Shown: piece after piece, positions 1-9,300 of the stretch
Numbering within the stretch: the first letter of the stretch is position 1
How the letters are laid out: each line of letters begins with the position of its first letter
Origin: Owenia fusiformis
Taxonomy: Eukaryota > Annelida > Polychaeta > Sabellida > Oweniidae
Direction: 5' to 3'
Length of the DNA: 64,000 nucleotides
Assembly (NCBI GenBank): GCA_903813345.2
Contig: CAIIXF020000010.1
Span: 12,651,181 to 12,715,180 of the forward strand
The notes under the pieces: model-generated
Told to the model about the DNA's origin: nothing
Database searches by the model: none
The model's input: only the letters and a program-made list of their open reading frames with translations
Program-made: the position numbers and the translations under genes

Positions 1-786
1 CTCTTATAATAGGAAAAATTATTAATTCTATAGTTGTATGGCATACTTATTTAGTTAAGTGTACGTAAGATGTGACGGAATGCTTACATGTATTTTGTGA
101 ATGTTAACTTTATTCACAAAGATCACCTTGAAATGAAACACTAAAATTATTCATTAATGCAAGCTAGTTTCTCTACTGTAATATAAAAGAATAGACTCAA
201 GGACAAAAACATAAAATGCCAATTGTTGTGCACAGCACCATAAAGGGACACTTTTGTGTTTAATTATCTGCGATGTTCATCAGATGGAAGCCAGCTGCTT
301 GGGACATTGAATTTAGATTTAAATAAAGATGGGGTTTTATATTGTATTTAATTATACATTAATGGTTTATTGTAGAGGGATGGAAAGTCACCTTGAAAGA
401 AGTCACCTGGCATCTAAAAAAAGACTCAGATAAAGACATTAAAGTTGCATGCATTAAATATAGAACATTGTTCTATTGAGTGATTTAAACAGTTTTAAGA
501 GATACAAAATATATTTTTAAACATTTCCTTGTAGTACACATTAAATATCAAATAACTATGAAATGCATATGTTTGTATGTTCATTTCAAATTCTGTTGGC
601 TACAAAATGTTCAATTTTAAGTAAAAGGAGACACTTTTCTATCGTGAAATCCCAAAATACTTCTTATATTACATGTGAATGATTTGTCAATACATTTATA
701 TCAAAAAACATGTTGGTAATGTTATATTCTTTAAAGGTTGTGTTAACCTTTACCATATGATTTATAAATATCTATTGATACTATAA
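1..786. other. AT-rich intergenic DNA, nothing recognised
   Basis: I see no extended open frame, tandem repeat or clear inverted repeat here. The base composition matches the AT-rich background of the left part of the window. Confidence 0.6.
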
Positions 787-923
787 GTTATTGAATGTTC
801 TGATTCTGATTATTGAATATTCTGTCTCGATATTCTGTATTGGCACTCGACTTCGTCTCGTTCTAATACAGAATTTTTTCGAGCAGAATATATCCTGTAT
901 TGCACTTCAAATCATTCAATAAC
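787..923. mobile_element. Small foldback/MITE-like inverted repeat
   Basis: The ends are an exact 11 bp inverted pair, GTTATTGAATG at 787..797 and CATTCAATAAC at 913..923. The interior repeats ATTCTGTATTGG and CTAATACAGAAT in opposite orientation, so most of the segment can fold on itself. Its 137 bp length and lack of coding potential fit a foldback or MITE remnant. I could not define a target-site duplication. Confidence 0.45.
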
Positions 924-942
924 GTTTTTATCATGTGATCCT

Positions 943-1041
943 CTGTATTGCTACTGAGATTGCCCCCTCCGTACCAATATTTTCTGTATTGCGATGGAGA
1001 TGATCAATGGGGACAATCTCAGTAGCAATACAGATTGGTAC
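943..1041. repeat. Perfect 20 bp inverted repeat with nested second stem
   Basis: CTGTATTGCTACTGAGATTG at 943..962 is the exact reverse complement of 1014..1033. The stem can continue with CCCC/GGGG across one bulged base. A second complementary pair, GTACCAAT (971..978) and ATTGGTAC (1034..1041), overlaps the same hairpin, so two alternative folds are possible. It lies 20 bp from the foldback element at 787..923 and may belong to the same compound insertion. Confidence 0.6.
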
Positions 1042-1149
1042 AGCACAAGAACTGACCAATCAGAGGACTTCATTTTACAGATCATACGATAAAATATCTG
1101 ACCCTTTGTATCAGAAACATGACCCTCTAATATGAAAGGCAAACTTTGT

Positions 1150-1540
1150 TCTACTTCTTTCAATTTCCACCAGTTGACTTCCTTAATATTGCTATTTTTA
1201 GCTCATTATATAATTGGTATTCGGAGACCTTCAACTTACACCAATTGACATCTTTAATATTGCTATTTTTACATAATTAATGTTCCAGTCAGTGCATGTA
1301 CTTTCAACTTCCACCAGTTGACTTCCTTAATATTGCTATTTTTAGCTCATTATATAATTGGTATTCTGAGACCTTCAACTTCCACCAATTGACATCTCTA
1401 ATATTGCTATTTTTACATAATTAAGGTTCCAGTACATGTACTTTCAACTTCCACCAGTTGACTTCCTTAATATTACTATTTTACATAATTGGTGTTCTGC
1501 TACTTTCAATTGCCACCAGTTGACTTCCTTAAAGAGAGAA
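1150..1540. repeat. Composite ~140 bp tandem repeat built of two ~70 bp halves
   Basis: The phrase CCACCAGTTGACTTCCTTAA recurs near 1168, 1311, 1451 and 1513. A sister phrase, CACCAATTGACATC, recurs near 1240 and 1384. The two alternate, so the unit is about 140-143 bp with two diverged halves. A detached, more decayed stretch of the same repeat lies at 1845..1965. Confidence 0.7.
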
Positions 1541-1844
1541 TCAGATATAGCGAGCAGTTCAACAAATAATTGTTTCAATTTTAGAATATTTCTGGCTTAT
1601 GTCATTTCTTTTCATGTCTATTTTCCCAAAATCCCCAAGGTGCACACTTTATTTCAAGAAAGACTTTTACAAAAATGTATTATTTTTGTATAAGAATGGT
1701 TACCATTCTTATTATTTGGGAGAATAAATCCATTATAACCAATTTATAACATATTGTGAATATTTTGGAAGATATTGTATTCGAGATTGTAAGGAATAGA
1801 TTGGTAGGTCAGTTGTTGCTCTGATTCTGCCTTTAATATTATTT
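1541..1844. other. Spacer between two blocks of the 140 bp repeat
   Basis: This is AT-rich sequence with no gene or repeat that I recognise. Confidence 0.5.
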
Positions 1845-1965
1845 TAATTGGTGTTTCACTACTTTAAACTTCCACCAGTTGACTTCCTTAATATTGCCAT
1901 TTTTATATAATTGGTGTTCCAAGACCTTCAACTTCCTCAAGCTGACTTCTATTACTATTTTTATA
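1845..1965. repeat. Outlying decayed copy of the 140 bp repeat
   Basis: TTCCACCAGTTGACTTCCTT and the following TAATATTGCCATTTTTATA match the array at 1150..1540. A second, shorter half follows near 1925. Confidence 0.6.
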
Positions 1966-2499
1966 TTATTAGAATTATTAGAGATAGATGTTACAGCTTT
2001 ACATTTTCTCATGTGAAATGTTCTGTTGTTCAAATGTAAGTGCTTTAACCATGTCGCATAAAGATCAAGCAATATGACAAAATATTATCATCATGTATTT
2101 TTGATAATCATTTTGACCATGTCATATAGATGGAGTTAAAGATTAAAAGTACATGAACAATGAATTGATTATTTTCATCCATATTTTGTGATATACAGGC
2201 CTGGTGGTACATTACATCAAGTGTAAATTTAGTAAATATTTGTATTCTCATTGTTGCATTAAATATTCATGCACATTTAATTACCTTAACTTTGTTCAAG
2301 TATTTGCTCCGCTCAATTTAACATGATCTAATATATAATTCCCAATCTTTTGTTTTGTGTCATTCAGTTTCATTGAAACCATATATTAAATACTGTCTGG
2401 ACAAATATTACTACCATTTGCTTTGGAATGCTTTTATATTTGATGTTATTGGTAAAATGTGAATTTGGTTATAACTGTACTTTCACGTTTGTTACTAAT
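1966..2499. other. Intergenic DNA, nothing recognised
   Basis: AT-rich, with no open frame of note and no repeat structure visible. Confidence 0.5.
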
Positions 2500-2865
2500 T
2501 TAAAGGGGCAACAAGACATGTGGAGAGTAAATTCGAAAATGTTTACTTTTTCTGAGCTATCAGGGCATTTGGCTAAACATCTTCTTTGACTTACCCATTT
2601 TCTTAAAATGTATGGACAAACTATCAATTTCAGCATTAAAAAGTGTAAATTCAGTTCAAAGCTTCTATAAAGGGAGTCCCACTTATAGATTTTTAAGATT
2701 CACCATGTTTCAAGAGGAATATTAGCTGAAACAATGTTCATCTAGGGGTTTTCTTTGGAGATAATAAAAATATATGTTAGTCTTGATGAAATATCCAAGC
2801 TTAAATATATTTTGACACTCCATGATTGTTAAATGGCCCCACTTCACAAATTGTTGCACCTTTAA
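2500..2865 (+). mobile_element. TTAA-flanked MITE, copy 1
   Basis: The segment starts at TTAA|AGGGGCAACAAG and ends at TTGTTGCACCT|TTAA, giving imperfect inverted termini of about 11 bp (10 of 11 match) with TTAA at both outer edges. A second copy of the whole ~370 bp sequence lies at 16420..16799 with high but imperfect identity. TTAA duplication is typical of piggyBac- and Kolobok-type DNA transposons, so this is probably a non-autonomous derivative of one of those. It has no coding capacity. Confidence 0.7.
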
Positions 2866-3681
2866 CTCAGTCATCTGTCTTATATATGTATTATATTTAC
2901 ATCTTCATTCTTATTGATCATGTTTCAAAGCCTGATTTGTCAAACATCAACAGATGTAATACATGTTCTGAAATGGGACCTCCAGTTGCTAAAGCTTTTG
3001 AGGGAAGAGTAGATATGCCTTGATCAAGTTTTAATAGCATGTATATCCGTAAATCATTTTGTCATTAAATTAAGGACATTCACCTTCTGCATAATAGAAT
3101 CTTCTCTATATATAAATTGTCTGGGATATTGCAAATGGGATATTGCCGCTCAATTGCTAATAATATTCAAGTATATAAACAAAAAACTGATCTTGCCCAA
3201 ACAAAAATCAACTTAACATTTACCAAATGTTTTAATTCAAGTTAAGTAACCAAGACATAAACATGTATAACCTTAAATCCTAAACTCAATATTGTGCCCT
3301 AAATTATTTATTAAATATATGATGCTGTCCATCTGCAAGGTACCTCGTGTAATGTTTGTTTGACAAAATATTTCCCTTTGAAAGTGAAATAACCAATGTG
3401 GTAAATAATGTTTTTAAAAGGAAACCATTATTGTATAATCATGTGTAAAAATGGGCTGATTTAGCCTCATCATCGCTTGCACAATGACATTATACAATAA
3501 GATTAACCTCACTTATATGCTAAGCTAGAAGCATAAACAAAAATATAAGTCATCTAAAGGGACGAATTTAGCCTTAATCTTTCTTATGCAGATGACGACA
3601 CCAAAATGGATTGTTTATTAATAGTGTGTATTTCAAAGTATACCCCTTTTGATAGTCTGATTTCAGATTTTGAGCTTCATC
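2866..3681. other. Intergenic DNA, nothing recognised
   Basis: No gene, RNA gene or repeat was recognised. A small open frame at 2826..3023 begins inside the MITE and has no protein-like character. Confidence 0.5.
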
Positions 3682-3825
3682 TATTATTATGTCATCACCA
3701 TAAGTTGTGACATACTGTTGTGACATATAGTCTCCAATTTTTTGTGGATGGTCTTCAGCAAGTGACAGTCGGTGTTTGTAACAAATAGCAGGTGGTGACC
3801 TTTTGCATGTTAATGCTTTGCAATA
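3682..3825 (+). mobile_element. Short copy of the palindrome-headed repeat family (family a)
   Basis: It starts with ATTATTATGTCATCACC and the partner arm GTTGTGACA, then a TAGTCTCC segment. It ends with GGTGGTGACCTTTTGCATG followed by TTAATGCTTTG. The same head and tail occur in the copies at 9301..11535, 12444..12601 and, inverted, 43736..43866. This is one of the minimal copies without the internal array. Confidence 0.7.
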
Positions 3826-3844
3826 TTATTAAAACTGGCCTTTT

Positions 3845-4030
3845 AATCTGTAAAAGTGAGACACCTTTTATACCTCAAAATAGTGTTCCACTTAGAAGGT
3901 GTTACATCTGCTAATATCTATTCATTCTACAAGTTTATGGTTTACGGAACTTGAAGTGTTCTACTTAAAGAGGTGTTCTACTTAAAGAGGTGTTCTTCTT
4001 ATCAAGGTGTACTGTATTTCATAAATAAAA
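3845..4030. repeat. Short GTTCTACTTAAAGAGGT direct repeats
   Basis: The 18 bp phrase GTGTTCTACTTAAAGAG occurs two to three times between 3955 and 4010, next to the large satellite that follows. The block has loosely the character of family c (GTGTTC.../GAACACC phrases) and could be a decayed copy. Confidence 0.45.
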
Positions 4031-4040
4031 CTTTTACTTA

Positions 4041-5076
4041 ACTAGAGAATGTGACATTGAATGACACAACTAGAGAATGTGACATTGAATGACACAACTA
4101 GAGAATGTGACATTGAATGACACAACTAGAGAATGTGACATTGAATGACAAAACTAGAGAATGTGACATTGAATGACACAACTAGAGAATGTGACATTGA
4201 ATGACAAAACTAGAGAATGTGACATTGAATAACACAACTAGAGAATGTGACATTGAATGACACAACTAGAGAATATGACATTGAATGACACAACTAGAGA
4301 ATGTGACATTGAATGACACAACTAGAGAATGTGACATTGAATGACACAACTAGAGAATATGACATTGAATGACACAACTAGAGAATGTGACATTGAATGA
4401 CACAACTAGAGAATGTGACATTGAATGACACAACTAGAGAATGTGACATTGAATGACACAACTAGAGAATGTGACATTGAATGACACAACTAGAGAATAT
4501 GACATTGAATGACACAACTAGAGAATGTGACATTGAATGACACAACTAGAGAATATGACATTGAATGACACAACTAGAGAATGTGACATTGAATGACACA
4601 ACTAGAGAATGTGACATTGAATGACACAACTAGAGAATGTGACATTGAATGACACAACTAGAGAATGTGACATTGAATGACACAACTAGAGAATGTGACA
4701 TTGAATGACACAACTAGAGAATGTGACATTGAATGACACAACTAGAGAATGTGACATTGAATGACACAACTAGAGAATATGACATTGAATGACACAACTA
4801 GAGAATGTGACATTGAATGACACAACTAGAGAATGTGACATTGAATGACACAACTAGAGAATGTGACATTGAATGACACAACTAGAGAATGTGACATTGA
4901 ATGACACAACTAGAGAATGTGACATTGAATGACACAACTAGAGAATGTGACATTGAATGACACAACTAGAGAATGTGACATTGAATGACACAACTAGAGA
5001 ATGTGACATTGAATGACACAATTAGAGAATGTGACATTGAATGACACAACTAGAGAATGTGACATTGAATGACACA
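4041..5076. repeat. 28 bp satellite, 37 uninterrupted copies
   Basis: The unit starts ACTAGAGAATGTGACATTGA and ends ATGACACA. Units begin at 4041 and every 28 bases to 5049, so the block is exactly 37 x 28 = 1,036 bp with no insertion or deletion. Variation is limited to a few substitutions, such as GAATATG for GAATGTG in units 9, 12, 17, 19 and 27, and GACAAAAC in early units. Part of the unit is a near-palindrome (TGTGACATT/AATGACACA, 8 of 9). There are no spacers, so it is not a CRISPR array. Confidence 0.97.
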
Positions 5077-5447
5077 TTACATTTACCTAAGACCCTCCTT
5101 TGCATTAATATGATACACATGTGAGTGGCATCACATTTGCTTCAATGCTTCAATTTACTTTCAGAAAATTTTGCAAAATTTTATTTGAGAATATTTACAT
5201 TTCTAAAAGACATGCCCAACATCAGACAGAACTTTAGCTTGACTTCACAGATTGCAATCTTTTGATGTATTTAATTAAGCTCTCAATTTCATAAATGAAA
5301 TTATAATCTTGTTCTTAGACTGAGATATCTGATTACACAATCTTAATGTTACTTTTATCTAGGATATTAATCTTTGTGAGTCTTTCTAAAATAAGAGGGC
5401 AAAAAATTCAAACCAAATTCGTTACATATATATTTGTACATAAATAT
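5077..5447. other. Intergenic DNA, nothing recognised
   Basis: AT-rich unique-looking sequence. Confidence 0.5.
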
Positions 5448-5679
5448 TTCGAGGAAAATGCGTGACATTTACGGTATCCGCATGAAATGTATGAACGAAA
5501 TGTGATCGTATTTTTCAGTGTTCGTTTTTTTGCTGTATCAGCAATTACTTTTTTGAAGTTTTTCTACAAAAATATTTTTGCTTGACATTAAACAGCTAAA
5601 ATGTCACACCTGGCGTGACTTCAAATTTTCCTGCAGATGCGTGACAAATACGCAAATTGCGGGACAGTTGGATGGCCTG
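5448..5679 (+). mobile_element. Dispersed repeat with CAGGCC-type terminus (family d), copy A
   Basis: It shares long phrases with 11993..12385 and 17300..17444: AAATGCGTGACATA/T, TTGAAGTTTTTCTACA, AATATTTTTGCTTG, and a tail reading CGCAAATTGCGGGACAGTTG followed by GATGGCCTGA. The tail in copy C reads ACAGTTGACAGGCCTG. That is the inverse of the CAGGCCTTTCAACTT head seen at 11993, so the family has inverted termini with a hAT-like look. Confidence 0.55.
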
Positions 5680-6996
5680 ATATTCAGTACTATTCTGTAC
5701 CCCTCTGAAATGTCACAATGACTTCTCGATCTTGATGGTTCATCATTTGATAGGCTTTGTCTGTTAACTAAATAATGTTCAAGTGTGCAGAGACTAATAC
5801 CCCCTTAGGAGCTCTGCTTTTAATATTTAAAGTACTTTTTGTAGCTTCTATAGCTTTATGGTGACTCAGAAATAGTCCTTTTAGAATTAATCCATACATA
5901 AAAAGTTTGAATGAATTGTTCATATATACTATGTTCAAGTTTAATTGATTTTAATAATTGATGACACACATCATTCGGAATAGATCTGCAGCTTCTTTCG
6001 GGTCATTAAAAACATGTTTCGTGACTTTTTCAAGCAACTTTAGAAAATGTGAATTTAACGAGGATAATTTATTAAACGTGTGTGCCTAACTATTTGTTGT
6101 GTGTAAGAGCTCCAAAAATGTTGTTCAAGTGTGATGTTTCAATTATGCATCACAGTTCAACCGTCTCCCAGGATGATCCAGGGCAGCATAACCTATGATG
6201 TCATCAATTAGGTACCCTTGAAAAAACTCTGCGTATGGTATTCAATCATACCCACCGCATGAGTCATAGAGAGATACTTTACTCTTAAATATATAAAAAA
6301 ATGTATGATACCGTTATATCTTCTCATGTGGTATTCTTTAACCTGGCAGAGCTTGGCAGGAATACATGAATAAATGTGTAGCGTACATTCATAGGTGCAA
6401 TGTATTCTATTCAACCTCACACCTCGTAAAATTCATCTCAATGTCCGCAAATATCTCCAATTAGAATTTTGAACTTTCGTGAGTAAATCATATTTGACAT
6501 ACTTCTTCACAGGATGTCATATCTGTTTAGTCTGTTATGAAAACATTTTGACATTTTTTGATATAGTAAATCTTAAATCAGTAGGGGTTATATTTTGTTG
6601 CTGGTATTCTGAGAGCATTCACCCCATTGTGTTATACATTGAGGTTAAAGGTGCTTCTAATCCTGGCATCATTTGGGTGATATGTTTATCATAGGATATC
6701 TCATAAAATTAATTATTTTGTAAAGAAGAATAACATTTACAGTCTTCGCAAACAGTATCTTTAGGAGAGACCAATTTGATGCTAGTTTTGCAAACTATAT
6801 CCTAACAAATATTTGCATTTGCTTTCTTCAAATTTGATTTTATCGCTTGAAGAAATATGTCTGGGCATCAGTCTCACCCTGACATCATACTACTGATATG
6901 GATTAATTACTTGAAAAAAATCAGACATTGCAATCAGTTAGGGAGATAGAGGGACTGCTATTACCCTTAATAAAATATCCCAAAAAGCTCAGAAAA
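5680..6996. other. Intergenic DNA, nothing recognised
   Basis: Two small open frames (6208..6420 minus, 6479..6694 plus) have no protein-like composition or splice context that I can support. No repeat structure is seen before 6997. Confidence 0.5.
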
Positions 6997-7889
6997 TTTC
7001 TCCTCTGGTTCAATACATACCTCTCCTCAAGGAGACAATGGAGTTTGGCTTATTGCACATTTCTCCTCTGGTTCAATACATACCTCTCCTTAAGGAGACA
7101 ATGGAGTTCTGGCTTATTGCATATTTCTCCTCTGGTTCAATACATACCTCTCCCTCAGGAGACAATGGGTTCTGGCTTATTGCATATTTCTCCTCTGGTT
7201 CAATACATACCTCTCCTTCAGGAGACAATGGAGTCCTGGCTTATTGCATATTTCTCCTCTGGTTCAATACATGCCTCTCCTCAAGGAGACAATGGAGTTT
7301 GGCTTATTGCATATTTCTCCTCTGGTTCAATACATACCTCTCCCTCAGTAGATAATGGAATCCTGGCTTATTGCATATTTCTCCTCTGGTTCAATACGTA
7401 CCTCTCCTTAAGGAGATAATGGAGTCCTGGCTTATTGCATATTTCTCCTCTGGTTCAATACGTACCTCTCCTTAAGGAGATACTGGAGATCTGGCTTATT
7501 GCATATTTCTCCTCTGGTTCAATACGTACCTCTCCTTAAGGAGATAATGGAGATCTGGCTTATTGCATATTTCTCCTCTGGTTCAATACGTACCTCTCCT
7601 TAAGGAGACAATGGAGTTCTGGCTTATTGCATATTTCTCCTCTGGTTCAATACATACCTCTCCTTAAGGAGATAATGGAGTTCTGGCTTATTGCATATTT
7701 CTCCTCTGGTTCAATACATACCTCTCCTTAAGGAGACAATGGAGTCCTGGCTTATTGCATATTTCTCCTCTGGTTCAATACACACCTCTCCTTAAGGAGA
7801 CAATGGAGTCCTGGCTTATTGCATATTTCTCCTCTGGTTCAATACATACCTCTCCCTCAGGAGACAATGGAGATCTAGTTTAATGGATA
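6997..7889. repeat. 64 bp satellite, 14 copies
   Basis: Units start at 6997, 7060, 7124, 7187, 7251, 7314, 7378, 7442, 7506, 7570, 7634, 7698, 7762 and 7826. The first half of the array alternates 63 and 64 bp; the second half is strictly 64 bp. Each unit carries TTTCTCCTCTGGTTCAATAC, and most carry the perfect 12 bp palindrome CTCCTTAAGGAG. Long open frames crossing this block (6928..7419 and 7038..7355) are products of the repeat, not genes. Confidence 0.95.
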
Positions 7890-8070
7890 TTTCTCATTTT
7901 GAATATAATAGGGTTTTGGTGTATTATATACTTCACCTTTAGGAAATGATTAGACTCTGGTTTAAAGTATATTTCTCCATCAGGAGACAATGAGGCTTTG
8001 GTTTATTGCATACTTCTCCTTTAGGAGATAGCAATGTTGTAATATACATTTCATCTTTGGGAGACTATGA
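7890..8070. repeat. Degenerate tail of the 64 bp satellite
   Basis: Diverged units continue past the regular array, with phrases such as TTTCTCCATCAGGAGACAAT and CTTCTCCTTTAGGAGATAGC. The isolated phrases TTTCTCCTTAGGGAGACAAT at about 15641 and its reverse type (TTGTCTCCTAAAGGAGAAAC) at about 36481 and 39878 suggest the motif also exists as a dispersed element. Confidence 0.7.
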
Positions 8071-9300
8071 CTACCCTATAGGTACTTTGATGTACTTTAA
8101 ACTTATCATACGCTGATAATCAATTGCCACATTTCAGTATTCTTTAGTTCCCTTACATAACATGCACTAATAGTGACTATTATAGTTTAACATGTCTAAT
8201 TTGCTCGAAATAAATGCAAGGCATTTTTGGATATTCTTTTTTTTATATCTATCAGACCATGGTGATCAGACCGTTGTAGGAGGATTAATGAATAATCTTT
8301 AAGTTTGATTTCTTGAGGGTTTATGCACATGGCAACAGGATCATATTCAAATCAGATATAGTTATCACAAACAACCAGATTAAGAGTATCTAATACCAGG
8401 TTTGTTTTGTCTGTTGAAGGAGGTCCTCCCATCCAGATGTCACCCTCTTGATCCTCTTTTCTTTTTAAGTCATCTTGACCTTCATCATTATCTATTTATG
8501 TTTCAAATCTTCTGATAGCTTGTGTTGATATTTTAAGTCTGCGTCATGGTGCGGCCATCTGTTGGGTCTATTGGAAAAGGTGAGTTCTTATGAGTCATCA
8601 CATATTACCTGTTCCCAAAGTGTGTACTTCACTCCCAGCATTCAACACATCAATAAGATGACATATCTGTTCACAAAGGACATCTCTCAATCCCATCATT
8701 CATCATATCATTCTCAATGTTTATTGGTGCAATGGATTCACTGATTGGTTAATGATAGTAGATTTGTTGCTAAATTAAACCAGATTATTTTCTCTGGAAA
8801 TCATTTTGAGTATGTCTTATATGCGTAATATGTTTACTATATTTGCCTGCATCATGTAGATTGTTAAAGAGGGGGGTCTGAGAATGTACACCTGGCCAAG
8901 CTTAGATTTATGTTCTACAATGTTGTTTTAATATACTCCAAGATAATATAATTACTGAAAGGAAATTGATAAAATACCAAAATAGTTGCAATCTTCATAC
9001 TTTATTCATGTGTAATTTTCTCTCATCAATATTGTTTAGCCACCTCCATAAAACTTTGAAAACCAAAACAAGCATTCATTGTAAATCCTGACAATTAAAC
9101 TGCCATTTAATTACAGAGGTTAGTATGATATATGACAATAATACTTGTGTTTTGGAGGTCCTGCTGACCTTAAGGGGTATTGCCTTTTTGATGATGTCAT
9201 TTTATTCCAACAAATGAAGTTGGGTAGGGATATAGTGAAACATTCTGTCTGTTAGTCCATTCACCTGTCTGCTCATACCATGAATATTAGATGAACAGTT
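8071..9300. other. Intergenic DNA, nothing recognised
   Basis: No gene or repeat recognised. The plus open frame at 8562..8744 is short and not protein-like. Confidence 0.5.

Noticed and set aside
4041-5076. Regular short repeats that could suggest a CRISPR array
   Set aside because: The 28 bp units abut with no unique spacers, and the context is eukaryotic. It is a satellite.
6928-7419. Long plus-strand open frames (163 and 105 codons)
   Set aside because: They consist of translated 64 bp satellite units and shift with the repeat period.
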